Assembly (NCBI GenBank): GCA_030549205.1
Contig: JAUKTV010000006.1
Coordinates: 62,001 to 126,000, forward strand
Direction: 5' to 3'
DNA: 64,000 nucleotides
DNA from: Apiosordaria backusii
Lineage: Eukaryota > Ascomycota > Sordariomycetes > Sordariales > Lasiosphaeriaceae
This document shows positions 20,898 to 33,021 of the stretch, in pieces; the first letter of the stretch is position 1; each line of letters opens with the position of its first letter. The notes under the pieces were generated by a model, which saw nothing but the letters and a program-made list of their open reading frames with translations, was not told where the DNA came from and searched no databases. A program made the position numbers and the translations under genes.

Positions 20898-21584
20898 GCT
20901 TTTAAGAGCTAGCCTCCTTGATTTCCTACTGGGCCTTAAAAGCGGTCGTTATAGCACTGTATAAAGTTATAACGCTTTCACTTTAAAGAGAATAAAGAAA
21001 AATAACAGTTTACTCTTAAGTTTTGTTAGATATATAAGGTAGACTTCAGGTGCTAAAAACCGAAGTCGTTTACTCGTCTAAGCTAAGATAAGGGTCACTC
21101 ACGGGAAAAACTCAAAACCTTAACTCCACTTTCTACGTAGTAGTATAGTATACGCTTCAAACCAGTATTAGTCTAGTTACAAACAATATCGGAATCCTGA
21201 TATTAACAGTTTCCATTTTAGTTCTTAGACTTAAGTACTTACCGCTTTAATCTAAACGGAAGTGGAGAAGCCCTAAGCATAGTGAGAAAGGCCCTAAGCA
21301 GGGTAAGCAATAAGTAAATTTACGTAATACCAGGTAATTCCAGAGCTATTTTTAAAGCGTAGACTATTTGGTTAAGTAGGTAGAGATTGTAACAGGCAAT
21401 TCCTGCTTTCGCTAGAGTCAGAAGCAGCGTAGTATATCTACGCTAAGATCAGTTTCTAAATTCATCCAAATCAGGTAAATTATCTCCCTCTATTGTTCCT
21501 ACATCCCAGTTCACCGAAACTTTGGATAGTTTCTAACTTAATCAGGCATATAAGATTGCATTTTTACGCTAGTTTATACTCGCC
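20898..21584. other. AT-rich RIP-affected sequence, no gene
   Basis: Right flank of the island. No frame carries a recognisable protein even if TAG/TAA codons are read through. Composition returns towards normal near 21560. Confidence 0.5.
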
Positions 21585-23172
21585 TTACGGAGCCGCCAGC
21601 CATCGAATGCTACCTTTTAAGTGGGTCTGTTTGATTCCAAGAGCCATTTTTGGAGCAGAGCCAGTCGGCTTGACAAATATTATAAAAAGGAACTTCTGCC
21701 CTTGCAGAGCCAAAAACAGCTTCCACATGATTACAACGCAAACCATTGAGCCTAAGGCAGCGCTAGCATCATGACATGAAATCTCAGCCTCTGCTAAAGC
21801 CAGAAACGGCTTTTTCATTTTTCCCAACATAATCTCTCCATTCTCAATTTGGTCGACGTTCTCATTACCAGGCACACCCAATACACTGAGGCTACGTGTG
21901 CTGTCGCGATGATCTCTGAAGACTGCCATCACCTGGCCCGTATGGACCTTCTTGTCTGGCACACAATAAGGGCATCTGAGGGTGCACTTGTAGTAAATGA
22001 TGTCGCCAGGAATAATTGACTGTCGATTGGAAAGAGGTGGATAGTATGCCAGGACACCGCTGGTTGTTCGGAGGGAGCCTGCCCACTGCATCCTGTGCCA
22101 AGCCTCAGGAGGGGCGTCAACGAGATCTGCCATGCCAAAGTGCATGGTGTTGGCTAACTGTGAGCTAAGGATGTTCCGCAAGACATCCACCGGGTCGAGG
22201 AAGAAGAGATTTTGGGTCGGATCGGCACCAGACAGCATGGACCGAGTTTCACGGGACGATGACAGCTTCATAGGGTTGAGGGGAACGTCTTTGACGGTGC
22301 ACAGGTCAAGGTGCGACAGTGTCTCTCGAACATATTGCTTGAGAGTATAAGAGTATCAGGCATTCCTCGCAGTCTGTCAAGCGGGCCCAGTAATTTGAGG
22401 AGCTGCAGTTGAGTGGCATACTCCTTGCGGGACACTCCATTGACGATACAATGTATGGCCCAACCGAGCACGAAGCCGTTGAGGTTGTGGTTGCGATGGA
22501 TGAGGGTAACTGACTCCGAAGCTGCGTACGGGTCTTCGGCCAGAACAGGGCGCACCACTAGCACCAAGCGGGTAGCCAGTCGCTACCGTGATGCTGTCGA
22601 GGACAATCTCTTCAAGGAGCAGGGGAGACTGCGCAATGGCTTCGGGTTCGTTCTCAGAATCAGGCTCGGGCTCGACACCTTCTACTTCATCATCATGGTC
22701 CTCGGCGTCATCGGCCATGTGTTGATACTCGGCAAGGGCGTTGAGCTTTGCTTGTGCGGGGCATCGTCGGCGACGAAGTAGCCGCTAGTCAACTCGTCTG
22801 GGTCGGGTAAGCAAGATCTTGCTCATCGAGGTTCTGCGACCACAGATGTATTGTTAGATCTCAGGGCATCGGACACGACTCGACTACCCAACCATCAATG
22901 TCGGCTACTTACGGTGATCTCTTCCTCGTCATACAGGAGATTGTCATCGTCCTAGAAGTCAACGCCGTCCCGTCCATCGCGAAATCATCGAACTCGGCGT
23001 CATCGCCACCGCTGGGGTGGTCAACATCGGTGCGGGGTCGCTGAGTAGGCGATTCCGCAGGGTCTTGGCCCGGTCATGTGGTCGCTTCCTGTCGGCAGCT
23101 TGCTGTTGTCGCTCCCGTAGACGTCTGCGGACAATGGCAAGCTTTCCATGGTGGGGGAAGGTGGCGTGGCAT
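21585..23172 (-). pseudogene. broken gene of unknown function, probably transposon-derived
   Basis: The best frame, 21585-22340, contains LKQYVRETLSHLDLC, PLNPMKLSSSRETRSML, DVLRNILSSQLANTMHFGMADL, AWHRMQWAGSLRTTSG and GDIIYYKCTLRCPYC. Upstream pieces continue in other frames: GFVLGWAIHCIVNG (22268-22567), an acidic segment EDHDDEVEGVEPEPDSENE (about 22600-22720), and a possible start MPRHLPPPWKACH at 23172. A plausible intron with GTAAGTAGCC donor lies near 22850-22915. At least two frameshifts separate the pieces. The Cys pair and the acidic, RTTSG-containing layout recall proteins carried by fungal DNA transposons, but I cannot name the family. Confidence 0.5.
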
Positions 23173-24586
23173 CGCGATGGTGTTGATGACCGACCTTCGT
23201 ATGATGTGTGATGGAAGAAGGCAGGATGAGTGAGAACCTGGAAACAAGAGACTTCTCAGCGGCGGGGTGTTCAGAGCTCTGCTGGGCTCTGCGCCCATCT
23301 GGTTTGCTGCCCGAGCTGGGTCAGGTGCTCTTAAAATATCCCAGGTACAGAAGGCAGTCGCCATCCAAGGAACCTGGAAGGCACCCGGTCTACGCCCCAC
23401 CTGTTGACCTGTCAACTGGGTACCTAATTATCCATTCCACTCGCTTCAGGCGACTGGGCTCAGTCGATGGCGCGCGATCCCTAGCGCTCACCGAATGGGA
23501 CACACACTACCTTACAGCGACAGCGACCACTTTCACCTGGCTGCGACGCGACCCTCCGCTCGCAGTAAGCAGACCTCTATTCGTACGATATGGATTCCGT
23601 GGATTTGGAGGGGTCGCTTTGACAGATTTCTTGTCGCAAACACCAAAGAAGCATGGCGCATGGAGAATGGATGCCAAAGAACGCTTCCATTACTTGTGAG
23701 GGTATATAGCTATCTAGGTGTCAAAAAAGCAAAAAGAGGCCAAAAGTTTCAAAAAGATCAAAAAGAAATGTAAGTATAACCCCCCCCCCCTTTCTCTCCA
23801 AACCTTCACTCGGGCATCGGCGTGCGGGGGCGGCTCCGGGATCGTGAATTTTGCTAAACACGCTGTCAGGATCCAAGGTTCTTGACATTATACGGGTGAC
23901 CAACATACCGAGGTTGGCCTTGGTTCTCGCCGCAGAAGTCTTTTTCTGCTTTCGCTGCCATCACTGGCGCTCATGCACTTCATGGAAGTGCTCCTTCTTC
24001 GCATTCTTTTACTCTATCACCATGTCAGCTCTATCATCGTTGGACATGTTGTGTCGTACTACTTACCGTCCTTCTTGACCATGTCGTCGTAGAAGTCGAG
24101 GAGCTCTTGACAGCGCTTAGGCGCCAGGTCAGGCTTGCTGACCGGGTAAGGTGTGGAGGTGCTTGAGGTGTCACAACATTCCCGCTTGGCGCGTACACCA
24201 CAAAGAGCGATGCACACCTGCAGGACTTGGAATAGGGGTTACCATGGGCAAGGAGAAGGATAAACAATGTGCGCATCGGCAGGAGGTGGCTTACCAGAAT
24301 AGCGCCGCTCAACGGCGAACCCGAGCCCAAGTCCAAACCCCAGACCCCAGTGCACATGTGGCTGGTTGCGGCTTGATGAGCGACCTCGCCACCGCTAACG
24401 GTATGCGGCCGTGAGCCGCTCACAAGTTTGAGCCGACAATTTACCGCTGACCAGGCGTGAGCCGCACGGGGACCAAGCCGGTCATCTTTTTAGAGGGCTC
24501 ATTGACAGAAGCCGGATATGGACAGTAACACACACTCAAGCCGCTCCCAAACATGAGCAGCTAGACGCATCCAGCCGCTCGTAGCG
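23173..24586. other. gene-free stretch
   Basis: No convincing ORF on either strand. A C-homopolymer lies near 23780-23791. Short GAGCCGCTC-like words recur around 24410-24480. Nothing else can be supported. Confidence 0.4.
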
Positions 24587-24829
24587 ATGACGTACACTGT
24601 GGTCGATGGAGAGCTGAAATACCAAGACAGGCGTGGGGAATATGCCTTCTATGTGCTGAAGGAAGAGGTGCTAGATGGTCATGGACATTTCAGCACCGCC
24701 ATCACCATGAGGAATCTGGCTGGGTTGCGGGAGTTTGTCGAGCGGCGGAGGAAAATTGGTGTTGACGTGGAAAAAAGGGAGACTATTGCGGAAAGTTGGT
24801 TGCTAGGAGAGGGAGTTTTTCGTTGCTGA
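24587..24829 (+). CDS. small hypothetical ORF
   Basis: 80 residues from the ATG at 24587 (MTYTVVDGELKYQDRRGEYA), balanced in composition with a helical-looking middle (MRNLAGLREFVERRRKIGVD). It has no motif that I recognise and no clear splice extension. It may be a remnant of a longer gene or a chance ORF in a gene-poor region. Confidence 0.25.
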   Translation: MTYTVVDGELKYQDRRGEYAFYVLKEEVLDGHGHFSTAITMRNLAGLREFVERRRKIGVDVEKRETIAESWLLGEGVFRC

Positions 24830-27800
24830 GGACTTTGGGTTTACATTTCCTTCTCTCTTCTTTCCCTTGTTTTAAGTTATCGTGACTGATGACGGCTCGA
24901 GCGGTTTCGCCTGGTGGAAAGGGGGATTGTTGTGGGGCTTTAGAGTGGAGCTGGAATCGCTGAATAAATACCTTAGGTACGTTGCTGGGCATGGCTGAGA
25001 GGTGAGAGCAATGTGAGAACTGGTCTTGCTCGGAAGGTACTAGGTACTACTGCTGATGATGGCATGGTATGATGGCAAGCAGGGGCTGAGCGCTGTCTGG
25101 CTCTGGTACCGTTTCCAAATGGTTCCACACCAATCAAGGATCCATATACCACCAGTTCCCGAATCATCGCAGCACTGGAGAACGCCTGTCCACCACCACC
25201 GGAACACTCCCATACTCCCTCTTCCTGACCACCATCCGGCAACCTCCAGACCACCCTCCCCACCGCCCTCAGCGGAGCCCTCGAAACCAACACCACCCTT
25301 GCCTCCGCTGCAGTACACGACATTTAAACGTCACCACGACCCAGCCTCACTCTCACCATCAAGCTCAACAACATCGCTGTCTGCACCCAACTGCCCGGAA
25401 CCCTCCACACAGACACATCAAACCTGCAACCACATCACCGGCAATGTTGAGACCACTACCTACTAAATGGGTGTCGCAGCAGAAGCATACGCACTCCATG
25501 CTCCCAATTTCCCGGTGCACGCATACACCAGACCAGCATGGAAAATCTTCGACCCTAGGTAACTTTCGACCCAACCCTTCCACGGCCCAATCATCACCGC
25601 CTCAGCCTCCAAAGCGAATCACCACAGTTCAGTCCTGAGCAATACGTCCAGAAAACCGCGTGGCCCACACAGTCCAAGTCACGAGGGTCACCCCAGAGCC
25701 AACACGGAGCAAAGATCTGTCGTCTGGCCAAGCAATCACGTGACACCCGGAAGCCCGGCTCCCCCCGAAGCTGCCGTCCCCGCAATCTAGCCTTCCGGCC
25801 GGCTTGGCGAGCAATGGCCACCGGACTGCCCCGAAGCCGCGACTCCCGCGGCGAATCCATTGCGGGCTCTCGCCCCCGCAGACCATACCGTACATTTCAT
25901 GTTTCACTTCACATTATGCATCTGGCGCAACTCGATCGCCCCTCCAGGAGATCCCAACACACCGCTCGCCAAGCCGGCAGCAGCAGCCGCAAGCACAGTC
26001 GAAGTCCGCCTCTAACCTCGGTCCAGCACCCCATACCCAGCAGCAACCCAGCCTTACTGTCAGCAGCAGCTACCATTGTGGACACAACGTTCGTTTATTA
26101 CATTTGCGTGAAGCCAAAGTACCTAGCTACCTACCATTCCGAATGCTCCTCCAATGCGTCTTCGCCCCCAAGCTTTTTTCCCACGGACTACGGAGTATAC
26201 CCTCTTCAGCTGAGACCAAAATCCTTTGCACGAAACCTGGGCCTACCGCCGAGCCAGACTCGACCTCGGCGCGTTAGAAAGGTCGAAAAACCATGAGCTA
26301 TTCTCAACACCTCAAAGACACCTCTGGGTAAGAATGCGGCAGCAAAATACAACACAACATCTGCGACTGTTCTTTTCAGCAAAATCCCCAGCCGAGTGTC
26401 TTCTCAACCAGATCTGCACACGACAGAAAACGGTAGGAGCACACCCTGCCTTCCACCACGCCGAAGATGGCGAGTGTGCTGTTTCTCGCACCATCACCGC
26501 CGCGCTAGAAGAAGCACCACACAGACCTGCACCCCGGAGGAGACAACGTCGCTGCGGGGACTCGTGGCTTTCAAAAGGTCTGCTTTGCCCACTGGGACCT
26601 AAGGTACCGAGTCAGCCTCACCCTTCTCAATCGGCATCGCATTCGAAAGTCGAAACATAAGGACATAAGGTACCAGTCGCCCCCCAACACAGTCGTCCCC
26701 GACACGTAACCCTTTTACACCTCGACACTCACCCATTACTCCGCCAGAACCTCGTCCCCTTCAACCCGCCAGTTAGGTACAATTTGGCCCGGCGCACGCC
26801 TACGCAACTTCCACGCGAAGCATTGCAGGGCCAACGCCGTCAGAGACCGAACGGGAACGATGGTTGCCTGTTCAACATTAGCACCCCTTTGCCCGTGGGG
26901 GCCGGGTGTTTAAGCACAGCATCAGTATGCGGTTGCTCCAGCCCGCAGTACCATCAGAACTGCCTCACCATCGTGAGACCGTGCCCTTGGTAAGTCGAAG
27001 CATCAACAGCTGCCGGTAAGGGCCATGCGCTGATAGAACAAGAACCAGCTGAACATGCCAAGGGGACAAACGTCAGCGGGAGGGGTTGCTCCCTCCCCTC
27101 CGTTGCGACAGGGGCATACACTGTCACGGCCCACGCCGGGTACCACCGACATTCACCCTAAACATGGAGCTGCCACCGGGCCTCCGGAAGCCGAGCACCG
27201 GTTTACCAGCACAAAACAACGAGCTGTCCGCCCACGGACAGCAACAGGCCGGCCGTCTCGGCCCATGCTTGTTGTCTCAACCGCAGTGATGGTCGTTGTG
27301 TACCTGGCTGCGAGGCAGGGCAGGCGGCGGCAGCCCCGAGGAGGAACACAACAACAAAGCAATGCAGTCACCAAGCTGGCCCACAATAGGCACGACGGCC
27401 GACTGCATTCCTCCAACGGCCGACGTCTAGTAGACGGGGAACTGAAACGGGGCGACGCTCACGGCTCCGGGAGACGATACTGTGGTCTCTGGAGAGGAGC
27501 GACCCAGCCTGGTCGGAACACGGATCCATTGACACGAAGGGAGCAGGCATCCTTCGCGGTCACCAGCGATGTCCCAATGCAGGTCCCAATACGACAGCCC
27601 GCTCGTGCAAGAGAAACCGAGCGAGCCCGGGATGTGGACTCTCGCATGAGATCACCGTCGACCCCGCTCCCACCCCAGCGCCGACCGGCAGCTTCATACC
27701 TACCCAGACCGGTCTCGAACCATCACTTCACCTCCGTGCACCACCCATACCCCTTCCGGCCCCGGCCTTCCTTTTTTCTTCCCCCTCCCTTCCTGCTTCC

Positions 27801-28194
27801 CCGGCTATCCAGCCGCTGCAGCACCAGGAACACCGCCCCAAAAGAGCGGCAGCACGAGCGCGCCTCGGGACAGGCTGCAGCGAGGCCAGCACTTTTGGAC
27901 GCAAGGGATGGCTGGCGCTTCGTGCTAGTGCGACAGATCACAGATGGGCACTGGCCATCTCTTTCATGGTTGGACTCTGTCGGCATTATATGCGGCGGGA
28001 TGCCCTCGATGCGCCAAGCACCGGCCGGCAACCAATGACAACGGAGATGGAGATGGAGGGAGAAGGCACGAGGTAAGGGGGAGCATAAAAGGGACCCTGG
28101 CAGCCTGTTCTCACTTCCTTCATGGCGACCAATCTCCATCGTCGCTCGAGTCACCCAAGCGCCCATTCCATTCCCCCCCTCCCCCGGAAAAAAA
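24830..28194. other. long gene-poor GC-rich region
   Basis: Several overlapping ORFs, including one of 327 codons at 27055-28038, are Pro/Arg/Thr-rich, have alternatives in every frame and carry no domain, so they are not called. The last 150 bases are presumably the promoter of the dead dioxygenase gene. No RNA gene or mobile element is recognised. Confidence 0.4.
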
Positions 28195-29689
28195 ATGATG
28201 CCTGGTCCGACACCCCCTCCTCTTCACCTCTGGTCGCTCCCCTCCTGGATAGAAGGCCACGCAATGGCATGGGAGCCCTCACAGCTGGGACACACAGGAT
28301 CGCATGTCCTGACCATGCAGGAGCGGGACTTGGCCGAAGTCCGGGCGGCCCTGGGCGAGTTCAAGAACTTGGAGCTGCCCCCCGAGTCCATCTCAAACAA
28401 GACGTTCCCGCTCCCCACCACCGGGCCCAAGATCTTATCCCATATCCGCCTCCATCTGCACACCGGACGTGGGTTCGCCCTCATCCGCGGCCTACCCGCC
28501 CGCTCCATGAGCGCCGAAGACAACATGCTGGCGTTCATGGGATTGGCCTCCCACTTCGGTGCACAGCGGGGATATCAGGACAGCCATGGCAACGTGATTG
28601 GTACGTACTCGCATCTGCCTGCCTCGCCCCAAGCACCTCCTGCTCCTCGTTCCCCGGTGAATCCCACAACGTCAGATCCGATACACCCAGTCCAGCCAGG
28701 GCCGCCAACCAACACACAGCTGACATCCATCAAACGCACAGCACATGTCACCTCGGCCAAGGACTGGGATGCCGTACCAGCCGACACCAGATAGGGCATC
28801 CACACACCTGGCCCGTTGGTAAGGCCCCCCAGCCATGATCTGTAGTAGCGACATCAAGCCCTGGACGACTCACCTGCTCATGCTTCGCAGTCCTGGCACG
28901 CCGACATGGGGGCCGAGATCCTGTGCCTGTACGCCCGCGACGTCGCAGCCCAGGGCGGTGACGTCCTCCTGGCCTCTGCCCTCACCGTCGCCAAGGACCT
29001 CTCCGCCTCCGCCCCCTGGGCGCTGGGATTCCTACGGGAGCCCGACTGGCCCATCGAAGTGTGAGTCCCCCGTCCCCTTAGCAGTTGCCACCATGCTCAT
29101 CATGAACAACCCGCCCTCACCAGCAGAGGCAAACCCAATACCCAGACCATCCAGTGCCCTCTTCTGTCCATTGGTGAGGAGGCCGGGTCCGTCTACTTCG
29201 GGTTCGACAGCGGCAGGCTCGCCCCCCTGCCAACCCCGCAGTTCCGGCCTTGCCCGCAATTCCTCTTCGGTCCGACCAAGACCACCGCCCTGGCACAGCT
29301 GGAGCTCACCGCAACAAGGCACCAGTTCAGCGTACGCATGGAGCCCGGGGATATGGTGAGAACACACATGTGCCCCCCTCTCTGACCCCACCGCTGCTGA
29401 CACGACGCTTCCGGCAACGCCAGCTCGTCCTAACAACACCACCGTCCTCCGCTCCCGATACGCCTACTGCGACGGCCCGAGCAAGAGGCACCTCCTCCGC
29501 CTCTATGTCCGGTATCCCACCCAGGCACTGGGGCGCGGCATCCCCCGCGAGCTGCGGGACAGTGTCTACGAGCCCGCGCACCGGACGCCATCCTTCGCCC
29601 CAGAACCCCCCGAGACCTACACCCAGCCGGCCAACACCGCCGACGTCAACGGCCCCGCAGCGCTTTCTCGCTCCTCCTCGCAGTGCTGA
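28195..29689 (+). pseudogene. TauD/TfdA-like Fe(II)/2-oxoglutarate dioxygenase, inactivated
   Basis: Five exons can be traced: 28195-28600, 28742-28818, 28891-29060, 29127-29355 and 29424-29689, with GT..AG introns in compatible phases. The protein follows the fungal TauD pattern: TMQERDLAEVRAALGEFK, GFALIRGLPARSMSAEDN, ASHFGAQRGYQD, HVTSAKDW, GIHTPGPL, SWHADMGAEILCLYARD (HxD iron ligands), LREPDWPIEV, FGFDSGRLAPL, VRMEPGDM, NNTTVLRSRYAY and RHLLRLYVRYP (2-oxoglutarate Arg). Three defects are visible. A TAG stop at 28792-28794 precedes GIHT. One base is missing near 29432 (CTAACAAC where CTAAACAAC would keep frame). The distal iron-ligand His expected in the LHxR motif is Arg (LRSR). Such enzymes oxidise small acids or amines; the original substrate is unknown. 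One defect alone could be a sequence error, but three together indicate a dead gene. Confidence 0.75.
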
Positions 29690-32600
29690 TCCAGACGGCG
29701 CTTTGAGCCCCGCTTCTGGCGCGCAACATGATCGTCGTCGATCTGTTGTGCAATGATACAGTGTGTTAGTTTGTATTTTCTTGGGTTGTTCTCGTTCGTC
29801 AGGCCCCTCCCCGTCTCCTCCTGGCACCTCTGCCTGATTCGACGGTCTTCTGGGAGTGGGACACTGACCGTGGTGAGCCTGTTTACTGGCGGTGCCGCGC
29901 CTCGGCTGGCTCTGCCACAACCCCTGCAGGTTGCCTTTCTTGGCTGGACTAGCCAGCCCATGGGCACCAACGTGTGTTTAGTTAAATGCGAGCACTCTTT
30001 GCCCATATACCTACTTCATGAACTGCCGCGTCGTGACCTGAAAACACCACCACCTCCCCATCCTCCTCCCCCGCTGTGCCCAGAGCCTCGTTTCCCCAAA
30101 TATATCCGCCACCGACATTGCCAGACCGTCGACCACGGAGTCATCACCCCTCACGTCACTGGTCAACGGTTGACCGGATCATGTCTGCTGGGCCTCTGGC
30201 CCCGTGGACGGCAGACAGCCCTTGTTCTCGTAGTCATGTAGCTCTTTTCGGTATCCTTCACCGCATCCACCATCTCTCCGCCGACCTTGTTTCGCCAGCG
30301 GTTACGAGGCCCTTTCGCCTCCCTTCCGAAGCCGTTCCGAGCAACCAACCCGCTCCTCCAGGGCCGTATGTCGTAAACCCCGTCGAATCCACCCACCATA
30401 CCGGTCCAGTCGCACATGGCCTACCGGATCTTCAGCTAGCCTCGTTGGGGCTCCAGACGAGGAGGCCCACTGTCGATGGGAGAACGACAAACCCGATGTT
30501 CACAACCGCATGATGGCATCAGTCAGGGAACCCGAGGCAAGACAGCGTATTCTGAACCTCAGCTGAGGCGCCGGTGAAACTCGGGCTCACATACACCGTT
30601 GGAACAACCTCTGAACTCTTCCGCGGGGGTTTTTAACACCGAGAGGGCTCTTCTGAAGGAATGATATAGTCTCGACCGAGCTAGCTTCGCGGCCTTCGAG
30701 GCATCATTCGCGAGTTATCGGATTATCAGTCGTGGTTTACATGTCATGGACATGCAGCTCTCCGAGAAAGTTCACATCCAAGCCGGTCTAAATAACATCG
30801 AGAGATCACATTCCGAATTTTACGACCATATCGCGCGCAAGACGGAGCACAAACTGCTGGCGACCACAGGATAACTGGCTCCAGCTCCTTCCACAACCAC
30901 CATCGCAAGCTCCGCCGACAAGAAGGATACCAACGAGTTGTCTACCTCATCCTCCAACAACCCCCGGCCATCGGTGAAGGGTGGCGTCTACTCTTGAGGT
31001 ATCAAGAAGGGTCGAGCTCACCGCGACGAACACAATCGCCATCGACCCAAGGATGACCCATCCTGCCACTGCGAGCTGGATAATGCTCCTGGCATATGGC
31101 CTGGTAGGAACAGAGCAACCGACGACGACAGGGAGAGAGAGACGAGAGGGGCAGGTCGTCTACAGGTGCCGTTCGATGTCACGTGGGAGGTGTCAAACAT
31201 GCTGGAACTTCCAAGGATCGATCCGCCCACAGCAATCTTCGTGTGAGCAACAACCTCGCCGCGCCACAAGTCAGCAGCCCGGCTTTCCATATAAGCCCCT
31301 GGGGGGCATCCTACATGTGTATGTACCCCCCACTACCTGCGCCGAGGCGATGCTGGGGAGGTTTGCCTGCCCACACGCCCTCGTCAGGAATGCCCGAGTC
31401 TCCATCTTCCTGCAAGAGGGTTGATAAGGGGGGACAATGTCCACGTTCACGAAGTGGGACACCGTCAACGGGTTTTTTGGGGGCTTGTCAGGACCCTCAC
31501 ATCGTCACCGTCAGCGGATGAGCACCTCATCCAGCGCATCAACAGGGCGAATATAAACACGTCCTGGGAGGCAGGCAGATAGCTATCACGACCACATCTG
31601 CAGTGAAAGTCACACGCCTGCGCTGCAGACTGATGCCAGGGCGTTTGGACGTTAGATATCACATAAAATGCAATCAAAACCAGGTAACTATGTATATCGT
31701 ACATCACCGTAGCAGCAGCAGGTCCTTCCACTGATGCCGAGAACTCAAAAAAAAAAAAAAAAAAAAAAAAAGAAAAAAACATCCGTGGCGGGGGTCGCCA
31801 CGTCGCGTCCAGGGCAGGGCTCTAGGCGGGTGTTGGCGTGAATTGCCCCCTCCCAAAAGAAGATTAAAGCATCACGGTTTGGGGGAGTATTGCCTGTCTT
31901 CTCTTCCTTTTCTTACCCTCCTTTTCATTTTAACCGGCCTGGCCAAAATCGATGACCCGAGGCATTTGAGAGGAGCGTTTCCCAGTTTTGACCCGCCGGG
32001 CTCGAGCCATGCCAGTTCGCGGCCCAATCCCAATCGAGTCTGACTGCGAGGAGACTTAGATACCTATGTAGACCAAGAAAGAAAGAAAAACGTAACCACC
32101 GAGGGTATTCGGTGCCAATGCAAAGCCTGTCTCTCGCCCAGCATGAGGCGTCATGACAGTTTCTTCTTCTCTGGCGTTTAATGCGCTGAAGCCCACCGAG
32201 AGGTGCCCTTGCATCCCGGCCATTCCTCCTTGGGTTGAGCCAGCTGTGTGTGAGATATGATGGATGTGGCATCACCTGCATCCCCAGGCCAGTCTCACAA
32301 CCCAGAGCAACCAGGTCACGTGGAGCTAGGAACAGTTGTTCAGGTCCTCCACGGTATTTTTTGTTAGCGTGACAGGGGGTCTTTTGTTGGAAGTTGCTGA
32401 AAAAGCACCCTGGCCGCACTAACAATAAAGCCTGAGGAGGTATACCGCTCTCAAATTCCATGCACAGAAAAACAAACACGCTTTTTGTATTTCGATCCTC
32501 GCCTGTCAGTAGCAGCATATGGCGATGATGGGCTGGTCGAGGAAACCATCATGACGGTGCAACGCGACATGGTGAAGTCGCCCGCGTTGGTGGGCGGTTC

Positions 32601-33021
32601 GGGACCCAGGGCAGCGAGAAAAGAGAAAGAAAAAGGAAACAACGCGCCCAATAGTCCACCCACACTACGGCATCCGATGCAGGTTGACCAGCATCGTCAG
32701 AGGGTGCCTTCAAGGCGAAGACGTCACTGCGACATACAGCAACGAGCTTGGTCAGGTTGCTGGTCCAGACCTCCAAAACCCCACGACACTTCACAGTTCC
32801 GCCAGCCTCTGGGAGGTTCGGCTCCAGGCTTGGTTTTGCTGGGTGATGGCGCCGAGACGTATCACCACCTAGCTGCCAGCTGCAGTCTTGCGTTCAACCC
32901 CGCCCCCTATCCGTGCTCACTTGGTACAGCTAGTGTACACTATGGACGCGTATCACAGTGGCAAAATAAAAAGAACTCTCCCAGATTAGTGTAGGCAATA
33001 AACGAAACCACGAAATATATT
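29690..33021. other. gene-poor region
   Basis: No gene can be supported. A short coding-like segment near 30690-30870 (FASYRIISRGLHVMDM, LNNIERSHSEFYDHIARK) may be an old fragment. A poly-A tract of about 30 bases at 31748-31781 could mark the tail of an ancient LINE or retrocopy on the plus strand, but no coding remnant precedes it. Confidence 0.4.

Noticed and set aside
23074..24423. Several 80-130 codon ORFs on both strands
   Set aside because: Mutually overlapping, motif-free and without start context or introns.
27055..28038. 327-codon plus-strand ORF
   Set aside because: Pro/Arg/Thr-rich, no domain, overlapping open frames on the other strand; typical of GC-rich non-coding DNA.
31748..31781. 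Poly-A tract as evidence of a LINE/Tad-like insertion
   Set aside because: No reverse transcriptase or endonuclease remnant precedes it and no target duplication could be seen.
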